Shown here: piece by piece, positions 15,346 through 26,689 of the stretch
Position numbering within the stretch: the first letter of the stretch is position 1
How the letters are laid out: every line of letters starts with the position of its first letter
NCBI GenBank assembly: GCA_030562195.1
Contig: CM060199.1
Span: 10,064,338-10,128,337, forward strand
From: Nipponacmea schrenckii
Lineage: Eukaryota; Mollusca; Gastropoda; Lottiidae
DNA length: 64,000 bases
Direction of reading: 5' to 3'
Made by a program: the position numbers and the translations under genes
The notes under the pieces: model-generated
Databases searched by the model: none
What the model was told of the DNA's origin: nothing
The model's input: only the letters and a program-made list of their open reading frames with translations

Positions 15346-15461
15346 TAACCTCACTAATTTGAAGGCATCATGTGAATCAAGCCTATTATTGATGTCATCT
15401 CATGCTTAGTTTTGATCTCATTGAGATAATACAGTGATTTCGATGTATATTTATGACTTAC

Positions 15462-15580
15462 GGTTTATTTACTGCTGGTTGAAACTAGAACCTAGCACCT
15501 TTATTCTTTTTAAGGTCAATCAGTGCAACAAATGGAGTTTTTCTGGTTCATGAATACTGTGAGCAGTTTAGACATCCTGA
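15462..15580 (+). repeat. Dispersed repeat, copy A
   Basis: About 115 bp are nearly identical to 19674-19805, including TTATTTACTGCTGGTTGAAA, AGAACCTAGCACCTTTATTC and GTGAGCAGTTTAGACAT. Copy B has an extra 14-bp insertion (TTTATTTAGAAACT) near its start. The 113-residue open frame at 15523-15864 starts inside this repeat and has no recognisable domain. Confidence 0.8.
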
Positions 15581-15919
15581 GGAAGTCTGCACTAGACAAG
15601 TCCACTGATGGATGTAATTATACTCTTATTGTCCAAGTTTTAGAAACTGGAATTTTACATGCATTGAAAGAGTTGGAATTTATTGTCCAAGTTATAAATT
15701 ATAAAAAAGAATGCTTATGGTTTAATCCATGTCTGGTTGAATATTTCACCCTGTCTGTCTTTATTACACTATTAGGTACAGAACGTATTTTATGTCCTAT
15801 AACATTATATTGCAGTCCCAATCATTGTTCTGTAATATATCATCTATATATCCATGACCAGTAGAGTCACTGAATATGTTGTCACATAATAAAACAGAAG
15901 TTATTTAATGATAAAGATC

Positions 15920-15960
15920 AAATGAAATGAATGGAGTTTTACGTCCTACTTTTCTGCTAC
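15920..15960 (-). repeat. Dispersed SINE-like tail, copy 2 (inverted)
   Basis: On the minus strand this reads GCAGAAAAGTAGGACGTAAA then ACTCCATTCATTTCATT, the best match to the family tail. It lies on the opposite strand to the other copies, which supports independent insertions. Confidence 0.65.
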
Positions 15961-16395
15961 CTAATAATGATCAAGATCCACATTCCTCAAGTAACATCTA
16001 CCTTCAGTTATATAAAAATTACTTCATTACCACAGAACTGTCTAAAGCCAATGAAGAACACTTTTGTGTTTTTTATTCATTGATTAACTCTGCACTTTTA
16101 TAACTAGTTAAATTTACCATCAATGTTGTTTATAAATGTGATTTTTTGTCTGACATTATAATTATTGTGTTTTTGATATTGAACCTGTTTTGGTCCAGGA
16201 TTTCAGTAAGAGCTTACACCTGTCTTAGTCAAAATTTCAGTCCATATATAGGTTGAGATTTCGGATTTTAAAGTGCTTTCCCCCTGTCAGCGATGCAGAT
16301 AAGATGGAAAAAGCATCTAGACATTGGGGGAATAATATATTGAGGCAAAAATTTCAAAATTCAAAATTTCCCTCATTACAAACTGCATTTCATAA

Positions 16396-16446
16396 GCCCA
16401 ATTGAGTGCAGAAAAGGTGGAAGTAAAACTCCATTCATTTTATTAG
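16396..16446 (+). repeat. Dispersed SINE-like tail, copy 3
   Basis: CCCAATTGAGTGCAGAAAAG is followed by GTGGAAGTAAAACTCCATTC and ATTTTATTA. The body upstream (about 16280-16395) is not obviously shared with the copy at 44785-44945. Confidence 0.65.
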
Positions 16447-16459
16447 TGCTTGAATTTTG

Positions 16460-18895
16460 TCAAGTCATTTGTTACATATGTAACACAGAGTTAAGAAAAA
16501 ACATATTCTAAAATATACATATAATAAACTATAACAGAATTCTGTTATCTTGATATATATATTTCTGTTTCTTTGATGTGTTAAGATGAATATGTTTTTA
16601 TTTCTGTAAGATGTTACAGTTATCAGTTGTATTACACCCAGATGAAAGATTTGCATGTGTGGCTGGCACAGAACAATATGTATTTGTTTCCATGATCATG
16701 ATATATGCATATCAAAGCAAGAAATAGATGCTCCTGTCATGGCCAGTGGTTTCGACAGCTGATGGTTATATTACCTTCACAGTCCATAAGAGTTAGAATT
16801 TAGAAGTTATTTGCATGGTATGTCCAAAATTGGTGCTCATGTCCCTTATCTTGGTTGGAGTGTGAAGGTCTTATAGTGTTAAATCAACGGTCATCATTAT
16901 TCGATTTGATGCTGGATTAGATTAATTGAGAGAGTTTATTGCCAAGAGGTTTTGCCAAGGACAGGATTCTCATGAGTCTTTTTTAAGTATTGCTGGAAAA
17001 CAGATATATTGGCAAATTGAAAAACTATTAACTATACATTAAAGTCAATAAAGGTCTGCAAATAATATTTGTTGAATGACAAATTAGTTATCATAACAAG
17101 TTACCATTGGGACCCTTAGATATTCACTATCAATCCTTTAAACTCTTGATAACAAAAACTTCAGTAAAGATTTGATTATGCCCCCATGTCACGTACAAAA
17201 TGCCATCAATCTCCAATAGAGCAATATATAAATTCAGTTGTATAATGCCATAATGAAATAATAATACAATAGTTGATCGCCAATATTGAAACAAAATTTA
17301 TCAACTATGTTATAATTTATGTTACAAAAAAATTGCCAAAAAAATAACCAACAGTATTTCGGTTCTAAAGTTATAAACCAAAATAACTATAGGTCACTGA
17401 TCAGATGAAGACCTGATGTTTCTGCCATCATTTTCTAACCACCTGCTATCTCTTTCTTGTAATTCCATTACCTAGGTGGCAACTTCCAGCAAACTTTCAG
17501 GAATTTTGACCTTCAGGTATAATCAAAGACCACAAAAGCCAAAGTTAGCGCCAAGAATAACATTTTATTAGCAGGAAGGATATTAGGTAATATAGTCTAT
17601 GTTGATCAGTGGGAAATGTCTAGGCCAGTTTGAATTGTTTGGGTGTATGGTGTATATATGTCAGCAACCTGGTTCAATTTGCTTTGGTGCCAATTTTTAT
17701 AGTCTTTTATTAGATAATGGAAGCCTGTATTCCCAACAGTTAATAAAACAAATTCATACAAGATGTAATGAAATAAAACATTTAGCTTTAGATATAGTTT
17801 CAAATTTTTATTCATCCTCAACACAGACATTTTGATTGAAAAATAGATTTGATGTATACAGTTGCTAATATTTTGTCCTTCTTAAAGGAATATTACCTCC
17901 TAAAATGAACGTTTATTTCCTTACCCTATGTCATTAACTATAAATCAGTTTGAGAATTTGAATTTTGAAATTTATTCTTACCTTTACAATAATTATAATA
18001 AGAGACATATTTCTGTACTGTTACAAGTTTATTTTGTTTAAATCTGTATTGTAGTTTTCTTTCACCTTAACAGTAACGATAACAGAACTGCAACAATTTC
18101 TGTAATGTTTACGTAAACTTTTAAGTTATATTTTGGTATTTTGGTAAAAATTAACTGTTTTTTTTTAAAGTTAAAATGTTCAGATGTGTTCAGGCCCTGA
18201 ACTTCAGGTACACATTTTGGTTTAAAGTTTCCAAAAATTTGAGAGAAAAACAAATTTAAATATATGAATATTAGAAAATATTATTGAAATAATTCTTTTT
18301 TAATCTCATTTTCTAAAAAACTTAGCCCTTAATTATAAACTTCCAATTTAAAAGATAATTATAGTTCATGTTAAGATTTTCACCTAATATCTATTACTGT
18401 AACTTTATTCACATGAATACTAACTTATATAACCCTTTAATCTTATATTTCTAGAACACTTGTCTGATATTCCATTCCATATTTAAAAAAAAAGAATTCC
18501 TACCTGAAATTAAGTCTAGTACACGAATCTCTGATCTCTTTCTTGACTCTTATCCATTAGAATTGTCACAATTTGGTATTAAGAATAAAAAATGCTATAT
18601 CAACTCCCATCAAGCATCCTAATTTCTAACTTGTTTATAAAAATATCTAAAAGAAGACTGTATGATAGAATTCACCTGTAAGTGGTTTTCTCAATAAAAA
18701 GGTAACATGATGTGGTTGAATGTATTGTATAAGATAGAGCATCATGTGTGGTGGGTTCTAGACATGACTCATTCCACTAGCCCTGGGAACTAACTTCATT
18801 CTTAATCATACATGCATTTGCGATTGTGAGAGAATTGTATTGTGTTCAATAATTGTCTCAAATGAACGTAAAGAAAAGATGTGCGAAATTTCATG
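16460..18895. other. Gene-free stretch
   Basis: No supported gene. Overlapping opposite-strand open frames at 17599-17835 and 17606-17830 have no domain and no splice support; one or both are chance frames. Confidence 0.5.
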
Positions 18896-18902
18896 TATGA
18901 TT

Positions 18903-19120
18903 TAAAGGCATTGTAAAGAGGTTTTTCTAAATCTCTCATGTGTATCAGGGATACTGATGATATCAATATGCACAGTTTTAATTTTCAAGGTTCCTGCAAG
19001 TTCAGCAAAACTTGAGTTTTATGTTTCTATCCAAAAAGCTTAATTACAAACTAGATATAACATTATCAAGCAAAAAAAATCCACATATGGAATTGAGAAA
19101 AACCTCTTTACAATGCAAAT
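18903..19120. mobile_element. MITE-like element, about 215 bp
   Basis: The left end carries GCATTGTAAAGAGGTTTTTCT. The right end carries its near-perfect reverse complement, AGAAAAACCTCTTTACAATGC, with a single difference at the innermost position. There is no coding capacity. Short length plus terminal inverted repeats indicate a non-autonomous DNA transposon. A target duplication was not clear. A related partial copy lies at 15217-15345. Confidence 0.75.
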
Positions 19121-19673
19121 TTTCCTACTTCTATATATCTTATGAACAATATCCCAAAAACTGCTAAACAGTAAAGGTATATTGTTAAACGCTTAGTTTT
19201 AGTGGAATTGCAAGAGTCAAAGATTGATCATATTATTTTCAGATTCTATGTGATAAAAACACTCTTGTGTATCTTTTCATTCATACAGTGAAATTAAGTT
19301 TGAATTTGAAGTACCGATTCGTGAAATTTCTTGCTGACTTTCCCACAGCATACAACTGTATGTTGAAGATTTAAAAAAGATTGATAAAAGCAGAAATATA
19401 TTCGAGTGGTTAACCGAATCATCTCAAAGTGTGCAAATGATTGCATTTTTCTCTCAGTGCTCTTCAGATAACAGATAATGTTAAGTGTTTGTTTTTATTT
19501 CATAGACAATTTCATCTTAATACTCTTCTGTCTTGGAGATAAGATAGGTCTTAAATAACACATGGAGTTCTTTTTGTTTAGAATGATCGTGATTTATTTT
19601 ACATCTTCAAATATCAGATTGTACCAAACATAGGCTGGCCTTTCTTTTATCTGAAGAATATATTCCAATCCTG

Positions 19674-19805
19674 ATTTATTTACTGCTGGTTGAAACTTTA
19701 TTTAGAAACTAGAACCTAGCACCTTTATTCTTTTTAAGGTCAATCAGTGCAGCAAATGGAGTTTTTCTGGTGCATGAAATCTGTGAGCAGTTTAGACATG
19801 TTGAA
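19674..19805 (+). repeat. Dispersed repeat, copy B
   Basis: This is the sister of 15462-15580 in the same orientation, 4.2 kb away. In both places a copy of the small inverted-repeat element lies just upstream, so this may be a diverged segmental duplication rather than two independent insertions. Confidence 0.8.
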
Positions 19806-20494
19806 GTCAAAATTGATGCCATAAAAAGTTATTTAGTATTTATTATGGTAGGTCAATGTACATAATACCTTCTTAAAATATATTATAGTTAAGATTTTAG
19901 AAATGAGAAATGAATGTGCTCATGATTAGTTTTAAGCCATTACAACAAAAAGGCCCACAGAATGTTTTAAAAAGTATTTCTTATATTCAACAAGTATTCT
20001 AGAGATAAGATGGTCTGCTGTGAGTTCTGAAACTATAGATGTTCCCATGCTCTTCTATTCCATCAAAAAAAACCAAGTTTTGGTCAAAGTACAAGAGCAT
20101 GTGCTATCTGTTGCAATTTCAAGTGGTGCTCGGAATTTGAGAATTGTCGACATGCAGGGTAGAAGTTGATATAAGAACGTTTCGTTAAAGATAAAAAGGT
20201 GTTTGGTATCAGACAGTTGGAATTAATGGCTGCACGATTCCTACAGGTGATTAAAGAGGTTTAATACCAGAGATTAAAGTGTTAAAGAAAGATTATTTTA
20301 AGATTCTTCAACTGTGGGTTATCTACTTATTCACATTAAATAGTTTAACTTTTCACATTAGAGATCTACATCATTGCATCTGTGTCGTAAATAAACTAAG
20401 TCTGAGTCTTATTGGTTCTTTGCTTATGATAGTTATTATATTAGTCTGAAACTTACCTAGCCTCAGATAGATATTTAGATGGCTATACAAAAAG

Positions 20495-20640
20495 CTTAAA
20501 TTGAGCTCTTCTCTCAGCTATTAAACCAAATAGAACACTAAACAGGTAGTTGAAATTGAGCTCTATCAGCTAGTAAAGCAAATATTGAGATGACTTTAAA
20601 GATAGCTGAAATTGAGCTCTACCAGGCAGGTAGTCCAAAG
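20495..20640. repeat. Second cluster of the GAGCTCTATCAGCT unit
   Basis: Three units read TTGAAATTGAGCTCTATCAG then CTAGTAAAGCAAATATT, diverged among themselves. They match the array at 7270-7890 although the two clusters are about 12.6 kb apart. Confidence 0.65.
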
Positions 20641-20649
20641 ATAGGGGAG

Positions 20650-23170
20650 TAATGTATGAAGTCAACTAATTCATAGTGCACTGAACATAAAATATTGGCT
20701 CAAGAACATTCACCCCCACCCTATCAAGCAGGTAAATTAACTATCAAAGATTACAGCAAACTAAAACATAATGGATTATAATTTGTGTCTAGGGGAAACA
20801 CCCAATAAATATTTAACACTATTAATGAGTCTTGATATCTTATATTACCTACATACAGCTTATAAAAATATATTCTAGTCTAGCCAACAGTACATTGACT
20901 TCATCATCTGTTCACCATTCTCACAGCAGTTGTGGTCTGTAGCCTTGAAATTTGGTAGTGAAAGGTCTAATTCCATATACCAAAAAAAAATGTATACTAT
21001 GCTTTCCTGCTTTCATGGCTATGCATTGTTTGTATTTGCCTAATATGTAGCAAGTCCGTGGGATTTTATTAGGTTAAATAATGTAAATTGTAGTCTGTAG
21101 TCTTTAAAGGGTTTCTTTAAGATATATTTCTCTAGAAACTGAAACCCAATGACAGTAATATGAACAAGTATGATAAGTACTATATATTTGTGTTTGCGTG
21201 ATTTTTTTTCTTGTAACAGGGCCTGCCAATCTGTGGGTATACCATTAGCCTACCACTTTGTTGTATGTCATGGGCCTTGACAACTGATTCTGAATTTTGT
21301 ACCAGCCCAACACCAACTTTTGGTGTCTGACTATACCTTTTGATACCTTTGTCAACCTGGAGGTATATATCAATTTTTTTTATATATTTGTCTGCTAACT
21401 TTACTGGTTTTTACATGTCTGTTTATAGCTAGTCTATCAAAAACACAAAATATGTATTTTAAGTTGAAAGTCGGAATAAATTTTTTTCCAAATCCGTGAT
21501 TATCATAAATGAATTGCCAACACTTTCAGATCTGTAGATCCTAGACAATAGATATTGGCGGCATATCATAGATATTGACTGCAGACTGTGTTATAACATC
21601 TTTAAATTAGGGTGGGGTGTTCTAGTCATCTTGGCAATAAACAGATTAATCACCTTCTATCATCACGCAAGAAATTTTATAGAAAATTTAAATTTGTGTT
21701 CTGACAAACATTTTTTAAATTTAAACTATTATTCCAGTGTATGAAGGGCAATGACTTTAAGATATATACTGTTTTAGAAAACGGAAGGATAACGATTTTT
21801 CAGATTATGTTTTATACCTAGATACTAGATACTAAGTAGAAAATTTTGTGGACTCTTTTAGAGTCAAGTTCATCTTCAGTTTCAATAGCCTATTAGTGTG
21901 TAATAGACAAACCGTAGAAGCAATATAAGCTATAATTATTGAATCATTAACATATTTGGTCAAATTTGAAACTACAGCCCCATTCAACAATGAAATTAAA
22001 TGGAGTAATGTCCTAATCTTATTGGCTAATGCCATACAGTGTGCAATGAAGAAAATTTTTGCCAATAAAGTAGCATAAGTCTTTAGCACCTGATAAGATG
22101 CTTATCTTATCCTGAGTCCCTCAGAACATGAATATCAAACAATCTTAATGATTTATTTAGTTGAATTTATTATTTGTCAAAATAAGATATGCAACTGATA
22201 CAACATAAGTAGTAAGAAGTGTTTCAAATCTGATAATTCAAATAAAAAAAGTTTAGCTGAAAGTAGTTTGTCTAAAATGTATACTTGTATTCCCAACCTC
22301 ATGCTACCTATTAGGTCTGTTTAATGTTGGATTTGGACCAGACTAAACAAAACTCAACTTTGACATGATTATGGTACTTTTATCAGATGGTTTGCTTACT
22401 AAGATAAGGTACCATTAAACTGGTTTAGTATTTCCACTAATTCCAGAATGAAGCAGTTTTTTTAGAGTTTAGTCTTGAATTTGAATTGTATGTTCTTCTG
22501 ATGAAGATGGGCAATGCCATTCTGTCTGTGTACTTTATTTTTTTTATTTTTCTACTTCCATTGTTTTTCAATTCTAGTGACAAGATGCATTTTCCATCTG
22601 AAAAGCACCATCCTTAGAACTCATCCCTTAAAGATGTAATTCACAGAGCACTATTTTTAAATATAAGAATATCTGTGGCAATTGATTAAAGGAATTACCC
22701 GGTATATATTCTTATATTTGTCTGTAAGCTGAGTTCAGTACTGAATAAAATTTTTTTTATTACCAATGTCAACATGACATTTTCTGAAAAGCTTAACAAT
22801 AAATAGTTCCAATTTTTGCTGTTTTTAGACCATCTTCAAACCCTTCCTATGACACAATGCAGAAAAAATTATGTATATTTGTCAAAAGTATCCAAACCTC
22901 TTCCTGTGTTTTAATGACAATACAATAACAGTAAAAATAAAAAATAAATAAAATGTAACAAAAGTTGGGGACAAAATGATGTCATAAAGTTAAATTCAAC
23001 CCATCAAATCAAATAAAACAGAAACAAAAAAACCTGAGTTTTGATGAGAAATTAGATGTAATGTAAAAGACAATGTGAACTTTGATAACACAAGAAACAA
23101 TGTGAAAATTCTATAGACTTAGACCCGTCAGACCGACAGACAAACATCGTTGTTTACTTGCTTCAATGTT
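20650..23170. other. Gene-free stretch
   Basis: No supported exon or RNA gene. The minus-strand open frame at 21832-22089 has no recognisable domain. Confidence 0.5.
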
Positions 23171-23180
23171 ACAATTTATT

Positions 23181-23446
23181 TCAAGATTGGAGGTGTGAAA
23201 AAATTAACCATCATAGTACTTGCGCAAAACATCTGTACCCAGACATAAAAAAATGTGGACTTTATGATCAAGGCTACTAAGATTATTTAAGCCTTGATTG
23301 ATAATATGATCAATCCAAGATTGGAGATGTGGAGAAATAAAACATCATTGTACTTGCAGAAGATCCAACCCAGATGGCAAAAAAATTGTGGACATTTTGA
23401 TCAAGGCTACTTAGATTACTTAAGCCCTTATTGATAAAAAAATGAG
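23181..23446. repeat. Tandem duplication, about 135-bp unit, two copies
   Basis: Both copies contain CAAGATTGGAGRTGTG, CATCATWGTACTTGC, ACCCAGA, WTGTGGACWTT and GATCAAGGCTACT(A/T)AGATTA, then TTTAAGCC or CTTAAGCC. Copy 1 spans about 23181-23310 and copy 2 about 23316-23446. They are clearly diverged, so the duplication is not recent. Confidence 0.8.
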
Positions 23447-24228
23447 ATCATGTTATCCTTCTGATTAATTTTTCTAAATCTACTCCACGAAATGTCGTCT
23501 GTGTACTTTGGCTAACATTGTGTAATGTATATTTAGAATTAATCGATTCTTCTGGTTCAAGTGTCATATAATTGTATCAATTAAGCTCATTATAAACCTT
23601 TTGAACGGTAAAAATGTGAACTTTATACATGATTTGTTAATTTGATTAAATGATTTCATGCATTTTAAATCCATGGTTAAGATAATGAGGGAAATGCATT
23701 TATTTCAAGCAATGCAAATTCTCTTTTAGTGCATAATAGCATGTAGATGTAAATGTTTTCAATACATGTGTTTTAATGATTTTGAATCATTAATTTGATG
23801 ATGTAATTAAATAATTAATGAACTTACCTCATGTCATGAATAATTAGTAATTTAAATCCGTCGTAACAAGCATATAATCACCTGTTGACTTTCTATGATC
23901 ACTCTGAATCTTGAGTGGGATATTTTACCATTGTCGACGTTGTAACATTGAGCACCTTTCAACTCTACTATTTACTTTTCCCATGAAGTCTCTCGTCATT
24001 TTTTTCAACAAAGCTCAGTTGAATAAGCGCGGGTCTAGGCTTTTGTTTTGTATTATTATCAGTTATGTAACAACTTATGCATTCAGTTAGAGATCTTAAA
24101 AACCTGTTCCTATTCACCCTTCAATAGTTGGTTTAGAAATATTGGTATACATACTATTTTACTGAAGACAAAATGTTTTCTACTTATCTACCTGTCTTCT
24201 GTCTAATCAGTTTTCTTTCTCAATGCAG

Positions 24229-24303
24229 GTAAATTGTCAAAATTTCCTTGGGAACAAAACGCCAAAACATTTGAAGATGTGAGAAATAAACAGAGTGATT
24301 CAG
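24229..24303 (+). CDS. Weak candidate internal exon, unknown gene
   Basis: A pyrimidine-rich tract ending TTTCTTTCTCAATGCAG precedes 75 bp followed by GTATAA. Only one frame is open. It reads KLSKFPWEQNAKTFEDVRNK and a few more residues, with a composition more protein-like than nearby AT-driven frames. I do not recognise the family, and I found no partner exon within the gene-free 28 kb. It could be a chance frame or an isolated exon of a gene with very long introns. Confidence 0.2.
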
Positions 24304-24727
24304 GTATAAAATGATGAGCTATATGTAAGGTGGAGTGCTTGTATTGGTTATAATGTACTCTTATATCATCTCAGGTGAGCTGTATTTTTATTGAGATCCG
24401 AGGGGACAAATTTAAAATTTATTTTAAAAGTATACCTCATTTTACTTTGTAAAAATTCATTGGGAAAAATAAAATAAAATTTTGTAGGATTCCATACTAC
24501 TTTGTCAACATAATACTGATAAATGGAATCGTTCCTCTCACATGGAACTAAACAACTGGAAAACACCCTTGCTTTTTTGACAAGTTTTAATAAAATTTAA
24601 TTTGAGAAGCAAATCATTGTGTCTATGTAATTTCAGGATTGTGTCAATTCTCTTGAGATTGATTATGTAGCTGATTAAAGCAGTATTTGTACATGTAAGA
24701 TTCTTGCATTAGGTGTGATGAATTTTT

Positions 24728-24858
24728 ATGGATGAAAAAAGGGATAGACGTGCTCAGAAGTTTCATATAGGTGTGAAGAGCTGTCTGAAGAATTTCATAG
24801 ATGAAAAAAGTTCCAAACGTGCTCAGCAGTACCATAAAGGTGTGAAGAGTTGTGTACC
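24728..24858. repeat. Tandem duplication, about 68-bp unit, two copies
   Basis: Each copy contains GATGAAAAAAG, ACGTGCTCAG(A/C)AGT and ATA(T/A)AGGTGTGAAGAG(C/T)TGT. The second copy directly follows the first. Confidence 0.75.
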
Positions 24859-25986
24859 TTTGTTGTGTCTGATAAGGAAAGGGTAAAGGTCATTCACATG
24901 CAAGCAGTCAATTCCCACAGATATCTTCAATGTCATTTCACTAATCGATAAGATGTTGTTTGTTAGGTAAACTTATTCACAGTCAAAGATTGAAGTTGCA
25001 TACACAAATTTTTATGTTCAAACTTTCCCGCATTTCTTTATTTTCAAGTGTATTTTATGAAGAGCGGAGAGTTGTATTTCCATGAGTAAAGTCAATATTA
25101 TATTTGAAGAAATACAGTGAAAATCATTATTCTTACAAATTTTCGACCAATGATTAAATGAAAGGTTTATATCTTCTGTTTAACTACAGAGCTAGGGTCA
25201 TTTTAGAGGCATCAAATCTTAGATTTTTACTTTTTGGATTTCCATATACCTGGGTCCTTATTTCGGAGATGATCCTATAATAAATGGACTGAGGGAGTGT
25301 AAGCCAAATTTGATGACATTATCTGCCCTATAAACAGCTAATTTGCTGAATTGAACACGGACCATATTTATTTCTAAACAATGGCTCAAATCTTATCTTG
25401 TGGAATTTGGACTTTTTTCATCCCAGACACCTTAGCTGAAGACACAAAAAGATATTTTGTTGTTAGTATTGTTTGTGCAAAATGCAGATTAAAAATATTT
25501 GAACTAGAACTGCATATAATTTGACACCACTAAATTTTACAAATAAGCTCTTCTATTTATGTATATATATATAGATCACCGTGGGATGTCAAAGATACGA
25601 CATTATTATCAGACTTAAGTCTGTCAGTCAAAAGCATAAAAGCACTTTATCATCCTATTGCAAAGACTGTTTTTGTTAGTTTTATTGTTATGGAACTATT
25701 GAACTTAGCCTGGGATTGAGATAGTTGATATCTATATATCTGACCAATCAGACCACATTCTTTCCTACTGATATTATTCCCAGTTGTGATTTTGTGTCAG
25801 CTTCAAATCTACACTGGAAACATTACACAATTCTGCATTGTCCACATTAATCAATAACATTTCGCTTTTGTTTTGTTTTGTTTACATTCTTGAACAAAGT
25901 GATTTGATCAGGTTCTAGGGCCATATTTGATTGAACAATTCTTAGCCAGGGATTAATAATTTCCATCTTTTGTATTATGACCATGT

Positions 25987-26677
25987 GTGACAAATTGGGG
26001 TGTGGTTTTCAAGGGAGTGGCGAATTTGGGTATGGTTTTCGAGGGAGTGTGACGAATCCGGGTGTGGTTTTCGAGGGAGTGTGACGAATCAGTGTGTGGT
26101 TTTTGAAGTGTGACGAATTGGGGTGTCGTTTTCCAGGGAGTGCGTCAAATTAGGGAATGGTTTTCGAGGGTGTGCAACAAATTGGGGAATGGTTTTCGAG
26201 CGAATGTGTCGAATTGGTGTGTGGTTTTCGAGGAAGTGTGGCGAATCAGGGTGTGGTTTTCGAAGGAGTGGGACGAATCAGGGTTTGGTTTTCGAGGGAG
26301 TGTGGCGAATCAGGGTGTGGTTTTCGAGGGAGTGTGGCGAATCAGGGTGTGGTTTTTGAGGGAATGTTATGAATCAGGGTGTGGTTTTTCAGGGAGTGTT
26401 ATGAATCAGGGTGTGGTTTTTCAGGGAGTGTGACAAATTGGGGTGTGGTTTTCTAGGGAGTGTTACGAATCAGGGTATGGTTTTGGAGGGAGTGTGAAAA
26501 ATTGGGGTATGGTTTTGGAGGGAGTGTGGCAAATCGGGGTGTGGTTTTGGAGGGAGTGTGAAAAATTGGGGTATGGTTTTCAAGGGTGAGCAACGAGTGG
26601 GGTATGGTCTTCGATGGAGTGTGGCAAATCGGGGTGTGGTTTTCGAGGGAGTGTGACGAATTGGGGTGTGGTTTTTG
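25987..26677. repeat. 33-bp minisatellite, about 21 copies
   Basis: The unit is GGGTGTGGTTTTCGAGGGAG followed by TGTGACGAATCAG, 33 bp long and strongly purine-asymmetric (G-rich on the plus strand, few C). Copies vary at a few sites (TTCGAG/TTGGAG/TTCAAG; GACGAATC/GACAAATT/GTTATGAATC). Because the period is 11 codons, frames without a stop in the unit stay open for 60-107 codons on the plus strand and 80 on the minus strand. Those frames have no start context, splice sites or domain, so I treat them as by-products. The array lies about 1.8 kb beyond the 3' end of TIMM50. Confidence 0.95.
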
Positions 26678-26689
26678 ACACTGATTTTT

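Noticed and set aside
15523..15864. 113-codon plus-strand open frame
   Set aside because: It starts inside a dispersed repeat shared with 19674-19805, where the frame is not kept, and it shows no domain.
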